Translations under genes and position numbers: made by a program
Part shown: positions 53,768 through 62,180 of the stretch, one piece after another
How the letters are laid out: each line of letters starts with the position of its first letter
Position numbering within the stretch: position 1 is the stretch's first letter
The notes under the pieces: generated by a model
The model's database searches: none
Told to the model about the DNA's origin: nothing
The model's input: only the letters and a program-made list of their open reading frames with translations
Assembly: GCF_011759375.1 (NCBI RefSeq)
Contig: NZ_JAARML010000001.1
Location: 682,001-746,000, forward strand
Direction of reading: 5' to 3'
From: Paraflavitalea devenefica
GTDB lineage: Bacteria; Bacteroidota; Bacteroidia; Chitinophagales; Chitinophagaceae
DNA length: 64,000 bases

Positions 53768-53834
53768 TTGCCCCTATGGGGCAAACAGCATTGGGGCGGT
53801 GTTTTTCTACAAAGCGGCTGTCCCGATGGGACAG
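53768..53834. repeat. Paired REP-like palindromes
   Basis: Two 17-bp palindromes with the same plan, TTGCCCC-TAT-GGGGCAA (53768-53784) and CTGTCCC-GAT-GGGACAG (53818-53834), are 33 bp apart in the 343-bp gap between merR and the DUF6686 gene. The layout of two short stems with 3-nt loops resembles repetitive extragenic palindromes. No gene is seen in this gap. Confidence 0.55.
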
Positions 53835-53872
53835 TAAGCAGCCGGCCTCTGAAGCAATGACCTTGCAGGGCG

Positions 53873-53905
53873 GTAAAAAACAGGCTGCGGGAGTGACAGC
53901 CTGTT
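53873..53905 (-). terminator. Rho-independent terminator after the DUF6686 gene
   Basis: On the minus strand AACAGGCTG pairs with CAGCCTGTT over a 9-nt loop and runs directly into TTTT. It is 10 bp beyond the stop of the leftward gene. Confidence 0.85.
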
Positions 53906-53914
53906 AAGGGATAT

Positions 53915-54253
53915 TTATACTGGTTTATTGGTAAAAAGACGTAGCATTTGCTGGGAGCGCCATTCGGAGTCGGCGGTATCGAGCATGTCATGCAGTTCCT
54001 GCAATTCACGCTGGCTGAGGAATAGTTTTAACCCCTCGCAGGGCGTAGGAATGATGATGGATTTGATGCCCGGATCGGTAGCGCCATATTTATCTATATG
54101 GCAGTCTTTGATCCATTGTACGAAGTCGCAAAAGTCGGCCGTATAGAGGTTGATGAGCACATTGCCATACCCTATCTGGAAGTTTTCACAATGAAGGCAG
54201 CGGATGACGTAACCTACTTTATCGTCATAGAACAAGGTTTGATATTGACACAT
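53915..54253 (-). CDS. DUF6686-like small cytoplasmic protein
   Basis: From the ATG at 54253 the protein has 112 residues: MCQYQTLFYDDKVGYVIRCL followed by a HCENFQIGYGNVLINL segment, a central acidic/aromatic region, and PTPCEGLKLFLSQRELQELHDMLDTADSEW. The C-x2-C pair (CLHC) may bind metal. It looks like the Bacteroidota DUF6686 family, of unknown function; the family name is from memory. Transcribed alone, with its own terminator. Confidence 0.6.
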   Translation of the reverse strand: MCQYQTLFYDDKVGYVIRCLHCENFQIGYGNVLINLYTADFCDFVQWIKDCHIDKYGATDPGIKSIIIPTPCEGLKLFLSQRELQELHDMLDTADSEWRSQQMLRLFTNKPV

Positions 54254-54353
54254 GATGATGGATTTTTTACTATGCGTCAAAAGTATAGCAGGCCCGCAAA
54301 CCGCGGTTACCGTATTGGGAAAAGGCAGTTGCGCGAAGGGGAAAAGGTGGAGC

Positions 54354-54381
54354 GACAGTCGTGAGTCGGCAATCGGCAGTC
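54354..54381. repeat. 28-bp heptad element, GGCAGTC units
   Basis: GACAGTC, GTGAGTC, GGCAATC, GGCAGTC follow in 7-bp steps in the gap between the DUF6686 gene and the 59-codon gene. Confidence 0.75.
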
Positions 54382-54481
54382 CTAACCGGACAATTATCTA
54401 ACCAAATATGGTATGATTTACAGGCTTTTGCGAGCCTGCCGGAGTGACTTATTGACATGGAATTTGGGACGAAAAAATGGG

Positions 54482-54661
54482 TTATAGATTGTCCTTTTCA
54501 ACATGACTTTGGATTGCTTTAGTGATCAGTTCAAGGATATGGGAACTGAGGTTTTGGCCCTCAATCTGCTTCCAGTTGGGCAGGCGATGTTTAAGCCCTT
54601 TTGCCCGAAATAACGGGCGGTTGGATTCAAGGACAATGGTTCCGTTACGGGCCTTGATCAT
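54482..54661 (-). CDS. 59-residue small protein, unknown function
   Basis: The frame from ATG 54659-54661 to TAA 54482-54484 encodes MIKARNGTIVLESNRPLFRA, then KGLKHRLPNWKQIEG, then a helical QNLSSHILELITKAIQSHVEKDNL. The composition (beta strands then an amphipathic helix, many charged residues) is that of a folded protein rather than a chance frame. Readable sequence of the same character (FIDDRAERY) continues nine or more codons upstream without an ATG, so the gene may have lost its 5' end at the junction with the next ORF. No family recognised. Confidence 0.55.
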   Translation of the reverse strand: MIKARNGTIVLESNRPLFRAKGLKHRLPNWKQIEGQNLSSHILELITKAIQSHVEKDNL

Positions 54662-54709
54662 ATACCGTTCTGCACGGTCGTCAATGAACAGCTGCCTTTG
54701 TTACAAAAA

Positions 54710-55399
54710 ATGAATTACCAGACCTTTAATAGCCTTGCTGATTTTTATTATAATCCCGACAGCACGCAACGGGAAATCGTTTATTCTTCACCAACAGGGC
54801 CCGATACTGTTCGTTTTGGCTATGGTGGCAACAAACTGATCCGGATTAAAAGTACCCGGTCTGCCCGCACCAGCGAATTCTATTACAATGCATCCAATCA
54901 AATTGCCAGCATGATCATGAAAAGCGCCCACACCAATAGTTATCACACATTTGAATATAGTTACAAAACCAACGGAAAAGTAGCGGAGCTGAAACTGTTT
55001 CTGACCAATGAGGCCGGACCGAAATTACAATGGACCTCGGTATACGAATACGATGCGCAGGGATTGTTAAGTAAAGTAACAGCTACGGATCACAATAACA
55101 ACCGGATCATTTATGAAATAGCGGCATACGCTGAACCCTGCTATTTTAATCCCTGGTCATTCATTAATCTTACATCCCTGTTGCCACTGTATGATATTTA
55201 CAACTGGCCCGTTTTAAGTACCATGGACAGGTTACCCAAAAAGATCATTAAATATACCGGAAATGGAACCCCTGTGGCAGAAAGCATACAGTTAACCCAG
55301 TTTACCATACAGGGGAAACAACTGGACAAAACGGTTTCATCGCTGGAAATTGCCGGCGGGCCCCAGCAGCCGGATAGCGAAGTGTATTTTATTTATTAA
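54710..55399 (+). CDS. YD/RHS-like beta-strand protein, probably 5'-truncated
   Basis: The sequence of about 229 residues shows YD-repeat-like strands (EIVYSSPTGPDTVRFGYGGNKL, RTSEFYYNASNQIASM, TFEYSYKTNGKVAELKLF, SVYEYDAQGLLSKVTATD). This matches Bacteroidota lipoproteins with DUF4595-like domains. Those relatives carry a lipoprotein signal, which is missing here: the frame starts abruptly beside a leftward small gene. It is either truncated at about 54.7 kb or uses TTG 54698/ATG 54710 as a cytoplasmic protein; truncation seems likelier. Confidence 0.5.
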   Translation: MNYQTFNSLADFYYNPDSTQREIVYSSPTGPDTVRFGYGGNKLIRIKSTRSARTSEFYYNASNQIASMIMKSAHTNSYHTFEYSYKTNGKVAELKLFLTNEAGPKLQWTSVYEYDAQGLLSKVTATDHNNNRIIYEIAAYAEPCYFNPWSFINLTSLLPLYDIYNWPVLSTMDRLPKKIIKYTGNGTPVAESIQLTQFTIQGKQLDKTVSSLEIAGGPQQPDSEVYFIY

Positions 55400-55428
55400 C
55401 CGGTTAATACGCTTTTCAATAGTCCATT

Positions 55429-55461
55429 CGGCCATCAGGCGCGCGTTGCTCCTGATGGCCG
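55429..55461 (+). terminator. Strong hairpin, terminator-like
   Basis: CGGCCATCAGG (55429-55439) pairs perfectly with CCTGATGGCCG (55451-55461), followed by TTCCTTG. It lies 30 bp after the YD-like gene. The rest of the 378-bp gap to 55777 holds a promoter candidate and otherwise AT-rich sequence without a gene. Confidence 0.6.
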
Positions 55462-55701
55462 TTCCTTGTATCAATAATTAAAACAGCCCCGCCCGATAAC
55501 CCTGTAGGGCAAAAATTTCTCCGGATGAATTGACCACCTAATTAGTTACCCTTATCACACGCGTACAAACTGCTACTCTTTACTGACCTCCTTGTTAATT
55601 TTATATTATTCATTTCTTCGTTGTATACACCACAATGGCCGTTATCGCTACATCTTACTTTATACCGCATATTTCTTCCACAGATTTATTATCCGGGAAA
55701 C

Positions 55702-55731
55702 TTTGATGTTTAACCAATAACACTATCTTTA
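55702..55731 (+). promoter_or_regulatory. Promoter of the 1455-residue T9SS protein gene
   Basis: TTTG (55702-55705), an 18-bp spacer and TATCTTTA (55724-55731, seven of eight matches to TAnnTTTG) fit the Bacteroidota vegetative promoter. The start codon is about 46 bp downstream. Confidence 0.45.
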
Positions 55732-55777
55732 GTTAGACTTTATCAGTTAAACCTTTTATCACCCTAACACCCTTTAA

Positions 55778-58700
55778 ATGATGCCAAAGCTACTCTTGCT
55801 GGCCTGCCTCTTCATGGCAGTAACACACACCCTCTTTGCACAAACCCCCGTCATTAACGCAAAAAAAAGGACCGCCGCCATTACCATTGATGGCAATGTC
55901 AATGAAAGCAATTGGGAGGTGACGAACAATGTAACCAAGACCATTATTGGTACGCCCAATAACACGGTTAATTTTGGCGTGTTGTGGGACAGCCTGTACC
56001 TGTATGTAGCATTTTCTGTGATCGATGCAAACAAGTACAATGAGTCAACCAACCCCTGGGATGATGATGCCATAGAACTTTATCTGGATGGCGATAATAA
56101 CGGTGGCACATCCTATGGCGCCAATGACCGGCAGTTCATAAAAGAATGGAACAGCACTACACTCTGGGAAAGGGTTAACCAAACCACCAATGTATTGCAT
56201 GCGTGGGCCAATACAGCCAATGGATATACCATTGAAATGCGCGTTCCCTGGAGCAGTATGGGCGTCACCAACCCGACGCCGGGTTTTACGATCGGCTTTG
56301 ATGCGGCCTGTAATGATGATGACAATGGCGGCGCACGCGAAAGTCAGCTGATGTGGTCCGGCGATGGCAACAACTGGCAATACCCGCGCTATTTTGGCGA
56401 CCTGGTGCTCGTTTCCGGCGATACACAGGCTCCTACAGCGCCAGCCGACCTGTCGGCATCCAACCTTACACAATCGTCCCTAACGTTGAACTGGACAGCT
56501 TCTACCGACAATGTAGGCGTAACCGGTTATGATGTATACAGGAATGGTATCAAGCTCAACGGATCATTGGTAACCGCTACAACCTATGCTGTTACCGGGT
56601 TAACCGCCGCCACTGCTTACCAGTTTTATATACAGGCCAAAGATGCAGCAGGCAATACATCGGCTAACAGCGCAGTGCTCGCCGTCACAACGCCCGATAC
56701 ACAGGCTCCTACAGCACCTGCTGATCTTACAGCCACCAACCTGACCCAAACATCCTTAACCCTCAGTTGGACGGCAGCTACTGATAACGTAGGGGTTACC
56801 GGGTATGATGTATACCAGGGCATTGTTAAGATCAATAGCACGCCGGTTACCGCCACTTTTTATGATATCAGTGGGTTAACAACCAGCACAACGTATACAT
56901 TTTATGTGCAGGCCATTGATGCAGCAGGCAATACCAGCGACAGCGGCTCTCTGACTGTAACCACAGCAGGACGACCGGATACAGAAGCGCCAACAACACC
57001 GGCCAACCTGGCAGCATCTGCTGTAACACAAAGTTCGGTAACACTTAGCTGGGATACAGCAACAGATAATGTGGGTGTAGCCGGTTATGATATTTACCAG
57101 GACAGTGTAAAGATCAACACGGCGCTTGTTACCACTACCACCTATACTGTGACCGGTCTGACAGCATTGAACAACTATGCCTTTTTCGTAAGAGCCGTTG
57201 ATGCGGCAGGCAATGCATCGGACAATAGTAATACGGTAGGTATTACTACACCCGATACACAAGCACCATCTGTACCAGTCAACGTAGGCACCTCGGCTGT
57301 AACTGACACGTCTTTCACGCTTAGCTGGACGGCGTCTACGGATAACATAGGCGTAGCAGGCTATGATGTATACCAGAATGGAAGCAAGATCAACGCAGTA
57401 TTAATAAACACTACCAGCTACGATGTAACAGGCCTTACACAGGGAACCACCTATACTTATTATGTAAGAGCACTGGATGCCGCGGGTAATGTATCGGCCA
57501 ATAGCAGTACCGTAACGGTTAATACGCTCGATACACAGGCGCCTACGGCTCCTGCAGGATTGACAAGCGCTAACCTGTTGGCCACTACGGTAACCTTGAA
57601 CTGGACGGCATCCACCGATAACATAGGTGTAGCCGGTTATGATGTATATCAAAATGGCGTCAGGATCAATCCAGCTACTGTTGCCGCTACTACCTATAAT
57701 GTAACAGGACTTACCGGCTCAACCGCGTATACCTTTTATGTTCAGGCAAAAGATGTAGCAGGCAATCTTTCTGGCAACAGCAACACCATTTCACTAACCA
57801 CACCGGCTTCTACAGCTTGCACCGGCACGGGCAGTATCCGTTTTCAGAAATGGAATAATATCAGCGGCACATCTATTTCCAATTTAACATCCAATGCCAA
57901 TTATCCCAATACACCCAGTACCTCAGGCACCTATACCAGCTTCGAGATACCAACCAACAGCAATGATAATTATGGCATGAAGGTGTTTGGTTATATTTGT
58001 CCGCCCGCTACCGGTAGCTATACTTTCTGGATTGCGGCCGATGACAATGCAGAACTGTGGTTAAGCACCAATAGCAGTTCGGGCAGCAAACAACGGATCG
58101 CCTACCATACTTCATGGACCAACTCAAGAGAGTGGAATAAATTCACTACACAAAAGTCTGCCGCCATCACATTAACAGCCGGTCAGTTGTACTATGTGGA
58201 AGCGCTGGTGAAAGAAGGTTCGCAGGGCGACAATATGGCCGTAGGCTGGGCCAAACCGGGTCAGTCTACTACTACACCGAACGAAGTAATACCGGGCGCC
58301 CAACTGGTAGCCAACATTACAGATACGCAGGCGCCTGCCGCACCAACCAATGTGGCAGCCATTAACATTACGGCATCAGGCGTTACCATAACCTGGAATG
58401 CGGCAACAGACAATATTGGTGTGGCCGGTTATGATGTATATCGCAATGGCACTAAGATCAACACATCTCTGGTAAGCGGTACTTCCTATGCTGTAACAGG
58501 CCTTGCAGCCAGTACTACTTATTCATTTACTGTAGTAGCGCAAGATGCCGCAGGCAATGCCAGTGCAGCCAGCACAGCCGTATCGGTAACCACCCTGCAA
58601 CCTACTCCAGGCTCAGAAACATTTACACAACGTACGGTGATCGGCAATCAGCGCATGCCGCACGACCTGGTGTATGGGCCAGACAACAACATATGGTACA

Positions 58701-60145
58701 CAGAACGGTTTGGTGGTACAGTCAGCTATGTTGTTCCTGCCACCGGTGTTAAGACAGTGGTACTGTCACTCGGATCCACCATGCAACGCAGTGGCGGACA
58801 GGATGGGTTGATGGGACTGGCTTTACATCCGCAATTCAGACAGGGTAAGCCTTATGCCTATATTTCCTATACCTACCAGGTAGTAAGCAGCACTGTACGA
58901 AGAATAAGAATTGCACGGTATACATATGATTCCGTTGCCAAGACATTGGGACAAGCGGTAACCATATTACAGGATATACCGGGCAGTAACGATCATAATT
59001 CATGCAGGCTGGCTATTGGGCCCGATCTTAAATTATACTTTACCATTGGCGATATGGGCGCCGGCCAGTTTGACAACGCCAGCCGTGCCAATAATGCACA
59101 AAACCTGGATATACTGGAAGGAAAAGTATTGCGGTTAAATACCGAGCTGGTCAATAGTTCATGGATACCGGCCGATAACCCTTTCACCAATTCCAGCGGA
59201 CAAAGAACAGCGGTATATACCCGTGGACATCGTAACCCACAAGGACTTGTATGGGGCAATGTAAACGGAACAAATATCTTATACAGCAGCGAACATGGTC
59301 CGTACAGCGACGATGAATTAAATATTATTGAAGCAAGCCGCAACTATGGATGGCCGCAGGTAGCAGGCTTCTGCGATGGTAATTATAATGGAAGGACCAT
59401 TGGCGGTTTTGCTATTTCGAGCGAACAAAACAACTGTACCGCATTGAATGCAAGAGAGCCGATCCGTTCTTTATTCCCTGTCAGCAATCCACCAGACGAT
59501 GCCACGAACAGTTCAACCTGGCCTTCTACCGCACCTTCCGGTACGGAGTTTTATGGCAGCACAGCCATACCCGGCTGGCAAAATTCGCTGCTGGTAGCGC
59601 AGTTAAAGAAAGGCACAGTTAGCCGGTTTAAGTTAAGCAATGATGGCATGAGCATCATATCCGATACGATCCATTACTTCCGTGGCAGAGGAAGGTTCAG
59701 AGATGTAGTGGTTTCTCCGGATGGAATGAAGATCTATGTAGCTTGCGATTCAAGTGGCTCTACATCGGGGCCTACCGGTAATGTAACCAGTACGCCTGCC
59801 AATCCCGGAAGTATCCTGGAATTTACTTATCAACCTGCAAGTGGTTTGAGGAGCATCAATCAATTGCTGACGCAAAACGGGGTGGAAGAGGATGTACGCG
59901 ATAAGAGCATTGACATCTATCCCAACCCGGCCAGCCAGTTTATCGTTGTGTACAACTATGTGCCAGAGCAGGGCCGCCGGATAGAGCTGATCGACCTGAA
60001 TGGACGTGTCGTGAAAAGACAGGTAGCGACCAATCTGGCTACCCGCGTATCATTGGATGATTTGTCGAATGGACTGTACATATTGAAGGTCACCGATGCC
60101 AAAGGCAAAACGATACGTGTAGAGAAAATGGTAGTGCAGAAGTAA
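55778..60145 (+). CDS. T9SS-exported CBM9/Fn3/PA14/sugar-dehydrogenase protein
   Basis: The 1455-residue protein has a signal peptide (LLLLACLFMAVTHTLFAQ) and a CBM9-like sugar-binding domain (about 22-212; ITIDGNVNESNWEV). Five Fn3 repeats follow (starting near 214, 306, 400, 492 and 584, each opening DTQAPTAPA-like). Next come a PA14 domain (about 680-845), a sixth Fn3 (from 847), a glucose/sorbosone-dehydrogenase beta-propeller (about 948-1350; MPHDLVYGPDNNIWYTERFGG, QDGLMGLALHPQF, YTRGHRNPQGLVWG) and a T9SS sorting domain from about 1377 (IDIYPNPASQFIVVYN). It likely oxidises a polymer-derived sugar at the surface with PQQ; the cofactor is inference. A second ATG follows the first. Confidence 0.85.
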   Translation: MMPKLLLLACLFMAVTHTLFAQTPVINAKKRTAAITIDGNVNESNWEVTNNVTKTIIGTPNNTVNFGVLWDSLYLYVAFSVIDANKYNESTNPWDDDAIELYLDGDNNGGTSYGANDRQFIKEWNSTTLWERVNQTTNVLHAWANTANGYTIEMRVPWSSMGVTNPTPGFTIGFDAACNDDDNGGARESQLMWSGDGNNWQYPRYFGDLVLVSGDTQAPTAPADLSASNLTQSSLTLNWTASTDNVGVTGYDVYRNGIKLNGSLVTATTYAVTGLTAATAYQFYIQAKDAAGNTSANSAVLAVTTPDTQAPTAPADLTATNLTQTSLTLSWTAATDNVGVTGYDVYQGIVKINSTPVTATFYDISGLTTSTTYTFYVQAIDAAGNTSDSGSLTVTTAGRPDTEAPTTPANLAASAVTQSSVTLSWDTATDNVGVAGYDIYQDSVKINTALVTTTTYTVTGLTALNNYAFFVRAVDAAGNASDNSNTVGITTPDTQAPSVPVNVGTSAVTDTSFTLSWTASTDNIGVAGYDVYQNGSKINAVLINTTSYDVTGLTQGTTYTYYVRALDAAGNVSANSSTVTVNTLDTQAPTAPAGLTSANLLATTVTLNWTASTDNIGVAGYDVYQNGVRINPATVAATTYNVTGLTGSTAYTFYVQAKDVAGNLSGNSNTISLTTPASTACTGTGSIRFQKWNNISGTSISNLTSNANYPNTPSTSGTYTSFEIPTNSNDNYGMKVFGYICPPATGSYTFWIAADDNAELWLSTNSSSGSKQRIAYHTSWTNSREWNKFTTQKSAAITLTAGQLYYVEALVKEGSQGDNMAVGWAKPGQSTTTPNEVIPGAQLVANITDTQAPAAPTNVAAINITASGVTITWNAATDNIGVAGYDVYRNGTKINTSLVSGTSYAVTGLAASTTYSFTVVAQDAAGNASAASTAVSVTTLQPTPGSETFTQRTVIGNQRMPHDLVYGPDNNIWYTERFGGTVSYVVPATGVKTVVLSLGSTMQRSGGQDGLMGLALHPQFRQGKPYAYISYTYQVVSSTVRRIRIARYTYDSVAKTLGQAVTILQDIPGSNDHNSCRLAIGPDLKLYFTIGDMGAGQFDNASRANNAQNLDILEGKVLRLNTELVNSSWIPADNPFTNSSGQRTAVYTRGHRNPQGLVWGNVNGTNILYSSEHGPYSDDELNIIEASRNYGWPQVAGFCDGNYNGRTIGGFAISSEQNNCTALNAREPIRSLFPVSNPPDDATNSSTWPSTAPSGTEFYGSTAIPGWQNSLLVAQLKKGTVSRFKLSNDGMSIISDTIHYFRGRGRFRDVVVSPDGMKIYVACDSSGSTSGPTGNVTSTPANPGSILEFTYQPASGLRSINQLLTQNGVEEDVRDKSIDIYPNPASQFIVVYNYVPEQGRRIELIDLNGRVVKRQVATNLATRVSLDDLSNGLYILKVTDAKGKTIRVEKMVVQK

Positions 60146-60150
60146 TATAT

Positions 60151-60240
60151 AACCGCAGAGGCAGGGAGGCGCAGAGAGCGTGCAGAGAAATTGTCGCCGA
60201 TCATTCAACAATTTCTCTGCGCCCCGGCGCCTCTGCGGTT
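60151..60240. repeat. 90-bp bipartite inverted repeat (CGCAGAG type)
   Basis: AACCGCAGAGGC (60151-60162) pairs with GCCTCTGCGGTT (60229-60240), and GCAGAGAAATTGT (60182-60194) with ACAATTTCTCTGC (60208-60220), around a 13-nt loop. It resembles the dispersed GCAGAGGCGCAGAG repeats seen in many bacterial genomes. It sits in the convergent gap after the T9SS gene and supplies the last codons of the decayed monooxygenase frame. Confidence 0.7.
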
Positions 60241-60930
60241 AATAAAAATAGCGCTGCCAGCAATTCATAACTCTTGAAACGGTCTTCACGCGTTTCGGCA
60301 AATGTTGCAGCCGCCACTTCCTCAACATCTAACGCTGCAGCCAGTGCCAGCATTTTTTCTTTTACTACATCCGGCGTACCGATAATGGTCCGTTGCCGGT
60401 TGAACAATACCCTTCTCCATTCGTCTGGCGAATAGTTATATTGGCTGGCTATTTCGTACGTAGGCATTTCATCAAACTTCCCTTTTTCAAAACTCAGGAA
60501 CCGATAATCCATCACGGTCTGTGTTTCAACTACTTTTTTTCGCTGGTTGAACAAAATACAAATACCCCTACATTGGCTGCCGGCTTTGTCAATTGAGGAG
60601 ATGGCTTAAACCGCTGGCGGTAAGTAGCGATAGCCTCCGCACCGCCTACCGGGTTAATAAACTGCGCATAACTTAAAGCCATACCGGCATGTGCTGCCAG
60701 GTAAGCACTTTCGCCACTGCTGGTAAGCATCCATAAAGCAGGGGCGGTATCGATGCGTGGAATGGCGCGAATCTTGCCTTGCGCATTACCGCTTCCTGGC
60801 GTATCGGTTAAAAATGCCTGCAGGTCATTGATCTGTTGAATGTATTCCTGCGGATCGAATGTGTTGGATGGGTTGAGTAATTGAGCGGTGAGCCGGTCGC
60901 TCCACCGATAACCGGATCGGTTTCCTGTGA
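60201..60930 (-). pseudogene. Luciferase-like flavin monooxygenase remnant (5'-truncated, frameshifted)
   Basis: Two leftward frames together read as the back half of an LLM-class flavin-dependent oxidoreductase. The upstream one contains SDRLTAQLLNPSNTFDPQEYIQQ, IDTAPALWMLTSSGESAYLAAHAGMALSYAQF and GVFVFCSTSEKK. The downstream one contains VVETQTVMDYRFL, FNRQRTIIGTPDVVKEKMLALAAAL and FKSYELLAALF. They join at an A7 run near 60535 where one A is missing. The first 100 or more residues (substrate/FMN barrel start) are absent and a TAA precedes the readable part. The C-terminus runs into the CGCAGAG repeat. The gene is dead or nearly so. Confidence 0.8.
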
Positions 60931-61041
60931 TAATCGATTATGATCTGGAATGTCATGGGAATCTCAACCACAAGTTACTATCAAATGGTGTAGAAATTTA
61001 CTTTGAAAGTTTACATAAACAATAAATGTTATATTTATTAT

Positions 61042-61212
61042 ATGGTAAACTTACATTATAACCGAGTTCAGGTTTATACTACATTCAAAGGATAGCGAGT
61101 TGAATTTGAAGCCGCGCATACCGGTTTTCTTGGCGATGGAACCAAAGAAGGCACAGTCCCTCTTTTTCGTATTCATACAGAAAATAAAACGATCATCAAC
61201 CAACATGTATAA
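61042..61212 (+). pseudogene. 56-codon small ORF interrupted by an in-frame TAG
   Basis: From the ATG at 61042 the frame reads MVNLHYNRVQVYTTFKG, then TAG at 61093-61095, then RVEFEAAHTGFLGDGTKEGT followed by VPLFRIHTENKTIINQHV and TAA at 61210-61212. The protein-like character is even on both sides of the stop, so a single CAG or GAG to TAG change in a small gene is the simplest view. The surrounding 60.93-61.3 kb is markedly AT-rich. Family not recognised. Confidence 0.5.
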
Positions 61213-61296
61213 GGCAATTCGGGAACACTATTTAAATTAATACAGTATAGGGACGTGGAATAGCAAGGCATTAATCGCTGTAACGATCAGCAACAC

Positions 61297-62148
61297 TTAT
61301 ATTTCATCTGATGTATAGTCGTTCGTTATTTCGCCCAAATCTTGATCAAATACAGGGGGGTGCACTGGCACAATAAGCATCATGCCTTTTATCGTGATAA
61401 CCTGTACGAACTGGCCGCGTTCAAATCCTGCTTTTTCCAGCCAACGCCCGCACAGCTTTATAAATGCCGGATCAGTATCCATTCCGTTATTGGACGGCGG
61501 ATAACAGCCTCTTGTGACTTTGAGCATCCTGATACCGGCTTCATTCTGCTTGCTCCTATACCGGGTAATATGCGCAATATTACTTAAGGTGCGGCTCAGG
61601 CCTAAGGACTGTATGAGATGCCTAAGCAGATCAAATAAATCCCTTACCGAAGTAAATGAGCCGTATTCAATATCCATTTCCTCTAATTCCGGTAATGTCG
61701 GCACTTCTTTAGATAATGGCGATACTTTCGGTGGTGGCGCTTCTGCAGGTGCCTGACCTGTGTCACCTGTAATAAGCGTATTTGTTATTAACCCTTCCTG
61801 CGCCATCTGTGATAAACTGGCATATTGGGTAAAACCAACAGCGTCTTCTGCGTCCATTGTGTTGACGCCGATAAGTATTTTTGGACACGTAAACCATACT
61901 TTACCTTCTTCCTCAAATTTAAACAGGAGAACATCGCCTTCTTCAAGATACATGATACTGGGCTCATGACCTGCCATAAACTTAAACTTGCCGCCATCAC
62001 GTCCTTTTAAAATCTTATAAAAACGTTCAGGATCATCATTAAACCAAAACTCAAGAGTGTATCCATTATCTTCTTCGATAATATTGTATAGGCCATTTTG
62101 CTTCAGAATTTTATCAACGAAATAAAGTCTTTCTCTATCATGGGGCAA
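61297..62148 (-). CDS. SymE-domain protein with unknown N-terminal region
   Basis: The C-terminal 65 residues (RMLKVTRGCYPPSNNGMDTD, then FIKLCGRWLEKAGFERGQFVQVITIKGMMLIVPV) match the SymE toxin fold: an AbrB-like strand pattern with the G-x-W-L-x-x-A-G-F signature. In front lie a beta-rich region (about 1-100; YTLEFWFNDDPERFYKILKG), a proline-rich linker (APAEAPPPKVSPLSKEVPTLPE) and a helical segment (VRDLFDLLRHLIQSLGLSRTLSNIAHITRYRSK). The only start in this stretch is a TTG at 62148. Good coding sequence (LSDAQWNCIRAKAVGLP) continues upstream to about 62200 without a start, so the gene is probably truncated at the recombinase junction. Confidence 0.6.
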   Translation of the reverse strand: MPHDRERLYFVDKILKQNGLYNIIEEDNGYTLEFWFNDDPERFYKILKGRDGGKFKFMAGHEPSIMYLEEGDVLLFKFEEEGKVWFTCPKILIGVNTMDAEDAVGFTQYASLSQMAQEGLITNTLITGDTGQAPAEAPPPKVSPLSKEVPTLPELEEMDIEYGSFTSVRDLFDLLRHLIQSLGLSRTLSNIAHITRYRSKQNEAGIRMLKVTRGCYPPSNNGMDTDPAFIKLCGRWLEKAGFERGQFVQVITIKGMMLIVPVHPPVFDQDLGEITNDYTSDEI

Positions 62149-62180
62149 ACCAACGGCTTTAGCTCGTATACAATTCCATT

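Noticed and set aside
56421..58620. Regularly spaced similar DNA segments, at first sight array-like
   Set aside because: They are Fn3 modules of one protein, about 280 bp apart, not CRISPR repeats with spacers.
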